A stretch of 64,000 nt of DNA. Origin: Bacteroidales bacterium (GTDB lineage: Bacteria > Bacteroidota > Bacteroidia > Bacteroidales > ML635J-15). The stretch covers positions 62,001 to 126,000 of the forward strand of contig QKHS01000012.1 of NCBI GenBank assembly GCA_003249955.1, in the 5' to 3' direction. Every line of letters starts with the position of its first letter. Position 1 is the stretch's first letter. A model generated the notes under the pieces. The model made no database searches, was not told the origin of the DNA, and saw nothing but the letters and a program-made list of their open reading frames with translations. A program made the translations under genes and the position numbers. Shown in pieces: positions 45,370 through 53,568 of the stretch.

Positions 45370-46017
45370 ATGAATATGAAAAACCTGAAATTTATTTGCT
45401 TATTACTTGGTTTTGCAGGATTTGCGAGCACAATAAATGCACAGTCCTCTGTTACGTCCGGAGCATCTCAGCTATACACCTCGTTTAAGTTTACCGACAG
45501 TCAGGGGAATAATCTGAATGCTGAATATTCAGGACTCTTTACCGGCTCTTATGGTATTGGTTATGAGTATCTTACAAATTCGGGATTTGTGGCTTTTGCG
45601 GGAATAGGTATGCGGAAAGCAGGAGCAACATTGGTTTATGACGATATTAATTATCTCTGGAATATTCAATATGCTGATGCAAAACTCGGATGTGGTTATG
45701 TCCTGAAAAAAGATGTGATTAGCCCTTATCTGAATGTTGCAGGATATTATGCCTATATGTTGCGCGGTTTCCAGACTATTAATAATGAGAATTTTAACCT
45801 GAAATATTCAGACTCATTAAATGAAACTGATTTCGGGATTTTTATTAATCCGGGGGTTAGATTTACTATGTCGGATGCAGTGTCGTTGTTTGCAGAAGGA
45901 AATTATATGATGGGACTTATGAATCTGGAAAAAACAGAAAACCAGACTTCTGCAAACTATTCTTATGGCGTTACAGCAGGGGTAATATTTTCAATCTCGG
46001 GATTTTCTAACAATTAA
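45370..46017 (+). CDS. Outer-membrane beta-barrel protein
   Basis: The 215-residue protein has a signal peptide (cleavage near NAQ, residue 25) and alternating strands throughout (YGIGYEYLTNSGFVAFAGIGM, YADAKLGCGYVL). It has a near-C-terminal aromatic segment VIFSISGF. It may be an anchor or assembly partner for the surface proteins encoded on either side. It lies between a T9SS cargo and the repeat protein, with nearly no gaps. Confidence 0.7.
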   Translation: MNMKNLKFICLLLGFAGFASTINAQSSVTSGASQLYTSFKFTDSQGNNLNAEYSGLFTGSYGIGYEYLTNSGFVAFAGIGMRKAGATLVYDDINYLWNIQYADAKLGCGYVLKKDVISPYLNVAGYYAYMLRGFQTINNENFNLKYSDSLNETDFGIFINPGVRFTMSDAVSLFAEGNYMMGLMNLEKTENQTSANYSYGVTAGVIFSISGFSNN

Positions 46018-46022
46018 AAATT

Positions 46023-47486
46023 ATGGCTATGAAAAAGTTATACATGATTTTGGGAATTATAGTATTGTGCTTAATAAGCCTGTTTTCTTATTCACAAAAT
46101 ATCGGTGATTTAAAAGGTATTTATTACCAGGCAGTAGCTATTGACGAAAACGGAAAAGAAATAGTCGGAATTGATGTTGAAGGAAAACCGTTGTACGAGA
46201 AGACTATCGGGGTTCGTTTTACCATAACCAAAGGCCTTAACGGGACAATTGAATGGGAAGAAACTCATACTGCCATTACAGATAAATATGGTTTGTTTTC
46301 GCTTATAATCGGCATGGGAGAACCTGGTGCAAATGGCGAATATGAAAAAATGCTGGATATTCCATGGATTGACGCAGATCAGTTTTTAAAGGTTGAAATC
46401 TCAACAAAAAACGATGGTAATTATAAAATGGTAAGTAATCAGCAGTTTATGGCCGTACCGTATTCTTTTTATACAGATGATATTGCTGATAACGCTATCA
46501 GAACCGAAAAAATTCTGAACGAAACAATTCTTGCAGAAGATATCGGAACCGGCTCGGTTGAAACATCGGAAATTCTGGACGAAACAATATTGGCAGAAGA
46601 TATTGCCACAGGAGCCGTGGAAAGTTCCGAAATATTGAATGAAACAATTCTTGCCGAGGATATCGGAACCGGTTCAGTTGAGACATCTGAAATTCTGGAT
46701 GAGACAATATTGGCAGAAGATATTGCTACAGGAGCCGTGGAGAGTTCCGAAATATTGAATGAAACAATTCTTGCCGAGGATATCGGAACCGGCTCAGTTG
46801 AGACATCTGAAATTCTTGACGAAACAATATTGGCAGAAGATATTGCCACAGGAGCCGTGGAAAGTTCCGAAATATTGAATGAAACAATTCTTGCCGAAGA
46901 TATCGGAACCGGGGCGGTAACAACATCTGAGATACTTGACGGAACGGTTATTAATGAAGATATTGCTGATGGAACAATTGATATGTCAAGTAAAGTTACC
47001 GGTGTGTTGCCGGTTTCAAATGGCGGCACGGGCAGTGCTTCGCATACAACCGGAGGAATTTTGGTGGGAAATGGCAGCGATCCTGTAATATCGCTTGCGG
47101 CAGCAACTGACGGACAGATTCCTATCGGGGTTACCGGAGGCAATCCTGTAATGGGAAATATTACTGCAGGAACGGGTGTGTCTGTTATAAATACCCCGGG
47201 AGGAATAGAAATTTCTTCAAGTGTATCTGAAATAACCAGTGATCCGGCAGGAACATTTGTAATAGGTAACCTGCCGGCAGGAGATACTTATGTTTCAAAT
47301 GCGATAAATTCCTTTGAAGTCGGGTTCGGGGATGTAATTATAGGATCGGTAAATGTAAATCTTCAGGGGTGCATGTTAACAGCTTACGTGTCACAACCCA
47401 ATGTTATAAGAATCGCAATATTTAATGGAACAGGAGGAGCTGTGAATCTTGGAACTGTTGATGTCAGAGTGCTGATTGTTCAATAG
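46023..47486 (+). CDS. Secreted repeat protein, fibre-like
   Basis: The 487-residue protein has a signal peptide (cleavage after SYSQ), then a beta-sandwich-like region (25-155). Next come eight copies of a 20-residue unit (residues 160-319, consensus SEILNETILAEDIGTGSVET). After that comes a segment LPVSNGGTGSASHTTGGILVGNG, which closely resembles phage tail-fibre and collagen-like trimeric proteins. It is probably a surface fibre or adhesin. It is the last gene of the T9SS/barrel/fibre operon and is followed by a terminator. Anchoring is unknown. Confidence 0.75.
   Translation: MAMKKLYMILGIIVLCLISLFSYSQNIGDLKGIYYQAVAIDENGKEIVGIDVEGKPLYEKTIGVRFTITKGLNGTIEWEETHTAITDKYGLFSLIIGMGEPGANGEYEKMLDIPWIDADQFLKVEISTKNDGNYKMVSNQQFMAVPYSFYTDDIADNAIRTEKILNETILAEDIGTGSVETSEILDETILAEDIATGAVESSEILNETILAEDIGTGSVETSEILDETILAEDIATGAVESSEILNETILAEDIGTGSVETSEILDETILAEDIATGAVESSEILNETILAEDIGTGAVTTSEILDGTVINEDIADGTIDMSSKVTGVLPVSNGGTGSASHTTGGILVGNGSDPVISLAAATDGQIPIGVTGGNPVMGNITAGTGVSVINTPGGIEISSSVSEITSDPAGTFVIGNLPAGDTYVSNAINSFEVGFGDVIIGSVNVNLQGCMLTAYVSQPNVIRIAIFNGTGGAVNLGTVDVRVLIVQ
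46501..46980 (+). repeat. Eight tandem 60-bp coding units, alternating A/B
   Basis: Eight units of exactly 60 bases encode the 20-residue repeat. They alternate between two versions (ILNETILAEDIGTG and ILDETILAEDIATG), giving a 120-bp higher-order period. The last unit is diverged. High DNA identity points to recent duplication and possible copy-number change. Confidence 0.9.
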
Positions 47487-47509
47487 GTGTAATAGTCGAT
47501 GTGTGCTTA

Positions 47510-47536
47510 TAACGCCCGGATATCTTTCGGGCGTTA
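47510..47536 (+). terminator. Terminator after the fibre gene
   Basis: TAACGCCCG/CGGGCGTTA (47510-47518, 47528-47536) with a 9-base loop is followed by a T-run. Confidence 0.85.
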
Positions 47537-47602
47537 TTTTTATGCAATAATCTGAGTTATCATACTTGTAAAAATAAAAAAATATACTCTGTCTGAACTT
47601 TT

Positions 47603-47610
47603 TATCTTTG
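47603..47610 (+). promoter_or_regulatory. -7 element TATCTTTG of the ferredoxin gene
   Basis: TATCTTTG matches TAnnTTTG and lies 113 bases before the ferredoxin ATG, leaving room for the leader hairpin at 47638-47676. Confidence 0.5.
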
Positions 47611-47637
47611 AGTTTGTTTTTTGAAGCAATGATAATA

Positions 47638-47676
47638 AGTAAAAGTATAACAGGGCAGGAGCCTGTTATTTTTACT
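47638..47676 (+). promoter_or_regulatory. Leader hairpin, possible attenuator
   Basis: Left arm 47638-47654 and right arm 47662-47676 (core ATAACAGG/CCTGTTAT with T-rich end) can form an intrinsic-terminator-like hairpin between the promoter and the ferredoxin gene. It could be an attenuator or a leftover terminator. Confidence 0.5.
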
Positions 47677-47723
47677 CTGAGAGAAATTAAGTGTTGAATT
47701 AAAAACAAAGTAATAAGAAATTT

Positions 47724-48023
47724 ATGCCATCAGTAAAAATTATTCCTGATATAGACTCTTCAAAGTGCACAAGGTGCTGGCAGTGTGTAAAAGTTTGTCC
47801 TTACAATGCAATTTCGAAAGTTCAGAATTCTTCATGCTCAAAATGCATTAAATATTGCACATCATACGAGGTTTCCTGCAATAATATAAATTGTGTAATC
47901 GATTACGATATGTGTAATGCATGCGGAATGTGTATTGATGCATGTGTCGATCATGCCATAGGATGGGTAGAGAATACAGAAAATATTGATTTCGGGAGAA
48001 AACTTGTTGGTGTAAATAAATAA
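47724..48023 (+). CDS. Two-cluster [4Fe-4S] ferredoxin
   Basis: The 99-residue protein has two classical cluster motifs: C15, C18, C21, C25 (CTRCWQCVKVCP) and C64, C67, C70, C74 (CNACGMCIDAC). Between them lie five extra cysteines (C38, C41, C45, C52, C57), unusual for a simple bacterial ferredoxin. It is cytosolic and carries electrons at low potential. It could pair with the aldehyde oxidoreductase at 9.2 kb, though this is a guess. A leader hairpin precedes it. Confidence 0.85.
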   Translation: MPSVKIIPDIDSSKCTRCWQCVKVCPYNAISKVQNSSCSKCIKYCTSYEVSCNNINCVIDYDMCNACGMCIDACVDHAIGWVENTENIDFGRKLVGVNK

Positions 48024-48434
48024 TTAACAGACACTTTTTCGGGGATCATAATTCTGTGTCGGTTCATCATAAGGTTGTGTGTGCAATGCCATAACAAAAA
48101 CTGTTTATGTCCTGACGGACAAAGTAGAAACATGGTTATTGGTTTTTTACCGGCGTTAAAGCCCTACGGGCTATACGCCTTAACAGGAAATCATGTATAA
48201 GTCATACGGGCTATAACCCTTATGCAGTAAACTAACTATTTTTGTCCGTATGCAGGAATGCTGTTTTTTTACTGGCGTTAAACCGTTTTAGGTGAGTTTT
48301 AGCACAATGTCTGACGGGCTATAACTTGTGTTCCGTAAACCAGATATTTTTGTCCGTAGGACATAAATATCAGTAAAAAAACACATAATCACGGTACCGT
48401 TTTCCCGTAGGGAATAAACAGTTCGCGACCGCTA
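48024..48434. repeat. REP-type palindrome cluster beside a RAYT
   Basis: This gap contains several related short palindromes: TGTCCTGACGGACA (48108-48121), AGCCCTACGGGCT (48160-48172) within GCGTTAAAGCCC, similar ACGGGCTATAAC phrases near 48205 and 48315, and TGTCCGTAGGACA (48351-48363). Such palindromes flank RAYT transposases, which probably move them as a host-like module. No gene is seen. Confidence 0.7.
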
Positions 48435-48896
48435 TCATTCCACCGTTTTAAAGATATACCGTTCATCAAACTCAACTTCATACTCTTTCAAAAATGCAAG
48501 ATATTCTTCCATAAACTTGTTTTTCTTATGATGCTCTTTTTGATTTTCTATGTACTTTACTTTTGATTTTACCTGACTTTTGCCAAGCGAAAAAGCTCCA
48601 AACCCTTCCTGCCATGAGAACTTGCCACGAACCAGTTTATTCTCGTTTATCCACAACGACGAACTGCGTTTTACATTAGACATAAGATCTGACGGGGCTT
48701 GCTTAGGGTTCATACTTACCAGAATATGCAGATGATCCTGAACCCCGTTTATTATATAAAGCTTATGACCCTGCTGTTCAATTATTCCATTTATATATTT
48801 GAACAAATCTTCTTCCCATTTCGGATCAATTAAACATAGTCGATTTTGAACCGCAAAAACATAATGGATGTACAATTGCGTATAAGTGTTAGCCAT
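48435..48896 (-). CDS. REP-associated tyrosine transposase (RAYT, IS200-like)
   Basis: The 153-residue HUH-type protein has the metal-binding H55-x-H57 in DHLHILV and a likely nucleophile Y115 in VKYIENQKEHH. It also has the ordered blocks SWQEGFGAFSLGKSQ seen in IS200/RAYT proteins. It would cut and rejoin single-stranded DNA at REP palindromes. It sits directly beside a cluster of such palindromes (48024-48434). Length is normal, so it may be active. Confidence 0.88.
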   Translation of the reverse strand: MANTYTQLYIHYVFAVQNRLCLIDPKWEEDLFKYINGIIEQQGHKLYIINGVQDHLHILVSMNPKQAPSDLMSNVKRSSSLWINENKLVRGKFSWQEGFGAFSLGKSQVKSKVKYIENQKEHHKKNKFMEEYLAFLKEYEVEFDERYIFKTVE

Positions 48897-49075
48897 AGTA
48901 TTAAACTAAAAATTTTAAATCACTAAATTATTGAAATGTGCTGAGATTTCAAAATATCTGCCCGATTTTAAATTGTATTCCTAATATGGCTTATATAAAA
49001 AAGACATTTTCGGTAAAGTATTACTCAGAATGCCTGTTTATTAATTATTCGGGACAAATGCTGTCAATAGAAAAT

Positions 49076-50140
49076 TCAACAAATCCTCTTCAAATGACAC
49101 ATTTGCAGTTCTTCATTTTCATTGTACAAATGCATTCCGTTTCCTTCGCAATAATCAAAAGATTCGCAATTTTTGCAAATCCCTTTCCTTGACCACTCAC
49201 GATTCCTGTGTTTTTCAAATTTTGTATTCCACACCGTCATAAAGTCGTCTTTGTAAATATTACCCTGGATAAAATTGCTCCGTAAATTCGGACATGCCGA
49301 TATAGATCCGTCAACCAAAACAGACCCTATATTTATTCCGGCTCTGCAGAAGTAAAAACTGTCACGTACTTTATCTTCGTAATCGCCCAGAAATCCTTCG
49401 CAGGAATATTGAAGGTGTATTCTTTTTTCTTTACGGGTTTCGGCGATAAAGTCCATAAGTTTTGTAAAACCGGCAGGTGATAAAATAAGTTGCCCGTTTT
49501 CAGCACCTCTGCCAACAGGGAAAATTGTATTAATACGCCAGTGCTTTACATTTAGTGAAATGAGCAGTTCTTTAACTTCGTGTAACTGGTGCAGGTTTAA
49601 TTCACTCACACAGGTAATTACATCATATTCTAATTGAGGCACCTGTGTAACAAGTTTAATTGCTCTGAGTGCATGGCTGAAACTTTTGGGGTGGTTACGT
49701 AAGATATTATGAGAGTCTTCCAGGCCGTCCAGACTTATGCTTATTGTTTTTAATCCGGATTGCAGCAAAGAACTCAATCTTTCGGGACTTAGAGCCAGTC
49801 CGTTTGTTACCATTCCCCATTGATATCCGCGTTCACTTACTGATTTGCCGCATTCTTCAAGATCTTTTCTCATAAGAGGTTCTCCGCCCGAAAATATTAT
49901 AAATAGCTTTTTCGGAGGAATATGTTCAGCGATAGAATCCAGTACCTGCAAAAAATCCTGTAACGGCATATCCGGGACGGAAGTGTTTTGAGAACAATCG
50001 CTGCCGCAATGCAAACACTTTAAATTACATCTCAGGGTGCATTCCCAGAAAAGACTATTCAGTTCGTGGAGTTCTGCAGTATTTTTTTTGAACTGTTTAA
50101 ATACTTTAAAAGCCAAATTCTTTCTGAACCCTGATAGCAT
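49076..50140 (-). CDS. Radical SAM/SPASM enzyme of an rSAM/lipoprotein pair
   Basis: The 354-residue enzyme has the radical SAM cluster motif C38-x3-C42-x2-C45 (RCNLKCLHC) and a typical radical-SAM barrel (IIFSGGEPLMRKDLEE, VTNGLAL, SISLDG). Its SPASM C-terminus is rich in cysteines (ACPNLRSNFIQGN, KNCESFDYCEGNG and terminal KRIC). SPASM enzymes modify peptides or proteins with two auxiliary clusters. It starts 4 bases after a small secreted protein, an arrangement known as the rSAM/lipoprotein system of Bacteroidota, whose product is not known. The lipoprotein or its relatives may be the substrate. Confidence 0.85.
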   Translation of the reverse strand: MLSGFRKNLAFKVFKQFKKNTAELHELNSLFWECTLRCNLKCLHCGSDCSQNTSVPDMPLQDFLQVLDSIAEHIPPKKLFIIFSGGEPLMRKDLEECGKSVSERGYQWGMVTNGLALSPERLSSLLQSGLKTISISLDGLEDSHNILRNHPKSFSHALRAIKLVTQVPQLEYDVITCVSELNLHQLHEVKELLISLNVKHWRINTIFPVGRGAENGQLILSPAGFTKLMDFIAETRKEKRIHLQYSCEGFLGDYEDKVRDSFYFCRAGINIGSVLVDGSISACPNLRSNFIQGNIYKDDFMTVWNTKFEKHRNREWSRKGICKNCESFDYCEGNGMHLYNENEELQMCHLKRIC

Positions 50141-50144
50141 AAAC

Positions 50145-50525
50145 TTAATCTTTCTTCTTAAGTTCTATACTTGTTTCATTAATTTCTTCAGGTTTAATGG
50201 CGATAATTTTTGTAACAGGTTCGTATTTTTGTTCATTATCATTTGAGATTTCCGAAACTTCTATTTTTGATGAGTCCGGTAGATAAAAATACTGGCTGTT
50301 AAATTGGTAATCCTTATTCCATGAGGAATATAGTGTGTCTTCTTCGTTTATTATTATTCTGAAACGGCTTATGGTGTCTGTTATGCCGGTTAATCTCCCG
50401 TTTATTCCGGTAGGCCTTATTGCCATATACTGAGCAAGACATTGTGATGCTGCAAGTGTAAAACCAAGTATGCCAAGTAGAGCTTTTGCAATCTGATTTA
50501 TAAATTTCAGGAAAAACTTTCTCAT
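50145..50525 (-). CDS. Small secreted partner of the radical SAM enzyme
   Basis: The 126-residue protein has an export signal (hydrophobic GILGFTLAASQC, ending with C29; the lipobox is weak because Gln precedes Cys). The mature part is short and beta-rich (INGRLTGITDTISRFRIIIN) and ends in a charged tail (SIELKKKD). It fits the putative lipoprotein that accompanies rSAM enzymes of this type. It lies 4 bases before the enzyme gene and probably is its substrate or anchor, but nothing proves this. Confidence 0.7.
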   Translation of the reverse strand: MRKFFLKFINQIAKALLGILGFTLAASQCLAQYMAIRPTGINGRLTGITDTISRFRIIINEEDTLYSSWNKDYQFNSQYFYLPDSSKIEVSEISNDNEQKYEPVTKIIAIKPEEINETSIELKKKD

Positions 50526-50703
50526 AATTATGTGGTTTTTATTGTTAAAGATAACGAAATTAATAACGCAGATAATTGGTAAAAATTATATCTTCTGCCA
50601 ATAGAAAATCTGTAAAAAATATATCGGGGTTTACCGCCATAATTTTAATGTGAAGACTGTAATAACACACCGTGCAACAGTGAGCTTATTATACTGCAAT
50701 AAA

Positions 50704-51201
50704 TCAGTCTTTCCCTTTGTTTTTTCTGAGCCTGAAAGCGCACTCAATCCCGAAATTAGGAAGAGTGAGCCACAAAAATTCTTTATTGTCAACAGACGGG
50801 CCGGATATTATGCCCATTCTTAATGACAATGTTGAAGAATTTTTAAAACGGTAACGGATTCCGGCACCTCCGCCAGGTCCCAACGAAAACATAGGAGATA
50901 TAACGTCAATATAATTGTCCGGGAACCCAAAATAAGTAAATACCCCAAATGGTTTTTCGGGTTTTGTGATAATGTATGAACCGAAGCAATTATAGGACAA
51001 CAGGCTGGGGCCTACGAGGCAAAAACCGGCGGAAGCCTGTATTGAGAATCGATCAGATAAGTCTTTCTTTATTCCGGCTTTTAACGCGGGAGCCAGCCCG
51101 TCAATTGCAAAAAACAGCTTTGTGCCGGTTGTCTGAGTATAACAGTAGCCGGCAATAATTGCTAAAAAGCTTGTGATAAAAAAGATTTTCAGTCTATTCA
51201 T
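50704..51201 (-). CDS. Outer-membrane barrel-like protein
   Basis: The start was taken at the second Met (ATG at 51201; 165 residues); the frame also has an ATG two codons earlier at 51207. The signal peptide ends near GYCYTQ. The mature part shows alternating strands (FSIQASAGFCLVGPSLL, GGGAGIRYRF, NFGIECAFRL) typical of small barrels. The start overlaps the stop of the lipoprotein gene at 51194 within ATGAATAG (8 bases), which implies translational coupling. Function is unknown. Confidence 0.6.
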   Translation of the reverse strand: MNRLKIFFITSFLAIIAGYCYTQTTGTKLFFAIDGLAPALKAGIKKDLSDRFSIQASAGFCLVGPSLLSYNCFGSYIITKPEKPFGVFTYFGFPDNYIDVISPMFSLGPGGGAGIRYRFKNSSTLSLRMGIISGPSVDNKEFLWLTLPNFGIECAFRLRKNKGKD

Positions 51202-51829
51202 GATCATTTGAGATTTCTAAAGCGTTAATTTGCAAAATTGTTCCTTTTCTCACAGGCGTATCGTTAATAAAGATACGTTCATTTAATTTACATGATTTCA
51301 ATTTGACTTCACTGTCAAGGATTATGGGATGAAACAGATTGCACTTACATTTAAATCCGTCAACAGTAATGTTTCTGTCGGTATAAAATCCACGTAGTTG
51401 TCCGGAATTGTAAAAGCTTGTCTGAATACCGTTTATCCCGCCGCCACCTTTACATTTATAACCATCTATTATAGTATCTTTTGGAAAAACCACAGAAAAG
51501 AATTCGTTTCCTTTATGTAGCGAAACCCATGTGCCGGCTTTAAATATGCGTGAATTGATATTACAATCCGTGTCAAGGCAAAATAACATTGGCTCCCAAT
51601 TTTTTGTAAAATGTACCCACCCGGCTTTTAACGGATAAGTGTTTTTTTCTCCCCCGGTTTTTAATTTCCCGATAATATTTAAAGTATCATTATTATAAAC
51701 TGAATATCTTAATTTTGTGAAACTTAAACCGTCAATCTTGACATCGTTTTGCCACTTGGTGTATTTATTACTGCAGGTAGCAAAAAACAACAAAACAGGT
51801 ATTGCTAAAATCACAAATTTATTTTTCAT
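51194..51829 (-). CDS. Lipoprotein of unknown function
   Basis: The 211-residue protein has a lipobox (FATC, C19). The mature domain holds repeated beta phrases (LPYKAGTW-like AGTWVSL, GQLRGFYTDRNITVDGFKC) and six or more cysteines (among them CDTD, FKCKCN, LKSCKL). The pattern GIQTSFYNSGQLRGFY resembles a MORN-like repeat, but this is uncertain. A -7 element lies at 51889-51896. It is followed by a coupled barrel protein. Confidence 0.6.
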   Translation of the reverse strand: MKNKFVILAIPVLLFFATCSNKYTKWQNDVKIDGLSFTKLRYSVYNNDTLNIIGKLKTGGEKNTYPLKAGWVHFTKNWEPMLFCLDTDCNINSRIFKAGTWVSLHKGNEFFSVVFPKDTIIDGYKCKGGGGINGIQTSFYNSGQLRGFYTDRNITVDGFKCKCNLFHPIILDSEVKLKSCKLNERIFINDTPVRKGTILQINALEISNDHE

Positions 51830-51888
51830 AACGTTTTTACTAATAAAAATGCAACTTATCCCAATCAGAAAATCATATCTTCAGATGA

Positions 51889-51896
51889 CAAATTTA
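51889..51896 (-). promoter_or_regulatory. -7 element of the lipoprotein/barrel pair
   Basis: The minus strand reads TAAATTTG, fitting TAnnTTTG, 60 bases before the ATG at 51829. Confidence 0.4.
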
Positions 51897-52075
51897 TGAA
51901 ATATTTTAATCGGCCCGGACAGCACCAACAAAATTGTACGATACTGTAATAAGCTGTTAGTGATAAAATCCGATATAATTATAGCTTATAAATATTGCAG
52001 TTTCAGATTTTGGGAATTGTTTATTTACAAATTTACAATATCTATTAATCTGTAATTTTTATAACAAAGTGTAAA

Positions 52076-53431
52076 TCAATCTTTAACACACCTGCAGCTA
52101 AAACCGCTCTCTACTGCATAGGCAGATCGTCCGACAACAGTAAGGCTGTAATTTAATGCATGAACCCATGTGAAGAAGTATGAACTTGTTGAAGTCCAGA
52201 AATATGCGCTTTGTCCAAAATCTTCAAAAACCCCGTTCCATGTGTCTCCTCCCGGAAGTCCTGAAAAGCCTGTCGAGTTCGTTGCTCCGGCATTTGGATC
52301 CCACCAGTAATCTGTACATGTCTGTTTCAGATTTGCTCCTTCGTTTGTTCCGAGCAGACTTACTGTAGAGGTGTTGTATGGAAAAGCACCGGGATTGCTG
52401 CCGGAATTATTCTCCAGAGTAGTCCATTCGTAATGTGAAGGAATATGCCATCCAACCGGACAAAGTCCGCGTACCGGAGGGGAACATCCATCGTCCGGCG
52501 GAGCTCCGCTGCCATTGCAACCTAAAGCTCCCTGCATAAGATTTGCCCACTCGTACAATCCTCCCATGGGGCAATCGGGATCTGCCTGACCGTTAATGTC
52601 CATGCAAAACTTTGTGCCGGATACCTGAGGGGTGGTAATCTCTGCATATGTCCCTGAATTTAAATTTTCAGCCATCCACCACTGATCCCCGATTTTTACA
52701 ACAGAATAGTTATTACCGTTGTCATCGGTGCAAGGTATAAATCTGAAAATTACAGTCTGACTTTCTACAGGAACCAACATAAAAACGGTACTGTAATCGC
52801 CTGATTTGCCGGTTAGTTTTAATATATCACCGGAGTTATATTGCATGTTAACCAAGGATTTATTATCATCAGTAGCTTTTGTAAAAATGTTACTGTTGCA
52901 GAATTCCTGCTTAATTACGGAAATGTCTGAATCAGGCTTTTTTATTGATGCAATTTCGTGGCTTTCGTTTACGCTTACTAATTTTGAAGTGTATTGGTAT
53001 GCCGCCGATTGTACTTTTATTGTATAAATGCCGCTTGAGATTCCGTTAACTTGAAATGACCAGGTTCCCTGCATTAAAAATTCCTGAATCCGGGTAATTT
53101 CCCTACCATTGATGTCAAATATTCCGATAACAGCATCGCCGTTTGCAGGAGCATAAAATTCAATTATGCAAAATCCGTTTGATGGGTTGGGATAGACCAT
53201 CATCTTATTATCTGTTCCGGAGGTTATGTCATTGATTCCGGCTGAACTGTTCAGATTTAAAACATCTCCTCCGCTCATACTAATACTTGTGCATTGAGTT
53301 AGATTTTCTACTTTCACCACTTCAACATTTGTGCTTGAACCTGTTCCGGCAAAACTGATCTGGTAGTTTTGTGCCCTGACTGCAGAAATTGTTGTAATTG
53401 CAATGATTAAAGTAATAAGTTTTGCTTTCAT
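52076..53431 (-). CDS. Secreted FISUMP protein with internal sorting-like domain
   Basis: The 451-residue protein has a signal peptide (cleavage after VRAQ). Residues about 76-155 look like a T9SS-type A sorting domain (MMVYPNPSNGFCIIEF, GIFDINGREITR, GISSGIYTIKVQ) in the middle of the chain, not at the end. Residues about 235-451 form a FISUMP domain (DDNGNNYSVVKIGDQWWMAENL, WHIPSHYEWTTL, the terminal FSCRCVKD). The internal sorting-like module is odd, because sorting domains are normally C-terminal and removed. It could be a structural Ig-like unit. Confidence 0.8.
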   Translation of the reverse strand: MKAKLITLIIAITTISAVRAQNYQISFAGTGSSTNVEVVKVENLTQCTSISMSGGDVLNLNSSAGINDITSGTDNKMMVYPNPSNGFCIIEFYAPANGDAVIGIFDINGREITRIQEFLMQGTWSFQVNGISSGIYTIKVQSAAYQYTSKLVSVNESHEIASIKKPDSDISVIKQEFCNSNIFTKATDDNKSLVNMQYNSGDILKLTGKSGDYSTVFMLVPVESQTVIFRFIPCTDDNGNNYSVVKIGDQWWMAENLNSGTYAEITTPQVSGTKFCMDINGQADPDCPMGGLYEWANLMQGALGCNGSGAPPDDGCSPPVRGLCPVGWHIPSHYEWTTLENNSGSNPGAFPYNTSTVSLLGTNEGANLKQTCTDYWWDPNAGATNSTGFSGLPGGDTWNGVFEDFGQSAYFWTSTSSYFFTWVHALNYSLTVVGRSAYAVESGFSCRCVKD

Positions 53432-53471
53432 TTTATTTTACTTATGGTTTTTGTATGTTTGGTTGAATGCA

Positions 53472-53479
53472 CAAATTTA
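53472..53479 (-). promoter_or_regulatory. -7 element of the FISUMP gene
   Basis: The minus strand reads TAAATTTG 40 bases before the ATG at 53431. Confidence 0.4.
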
Positions 53480-53494
53480 TAATATTTTTATAAA

Positions 53495-53540
53495 ACATAA
53501 GCCTTGCAGGCTTACATTCAAAACCTGCAAGGTTTTATGT
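53495..53540 (-). terminator. Hairpin terminator of the VOC-protein gene
   Basis: ACATAAGCCTTGCAGG (53495-53510) pairs with CCTGCAAGGTTTTATGT (53524-53540) apart from a one-base bulge, 28 bases past the VOC-gene stop. It can act in both directions. Confidence 0.65.
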
Positions 53541-53568
53541 GTACTTATATATGTTTTTTATGAATAAA

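Noticed and set aside
46469-47143. 224-residue minus-strand frame inside the fibre gene
   Set aside because: It is the shadow of the 60-bp repeats on the other strand; the plus-strand frame has the signal peptide and operon context.
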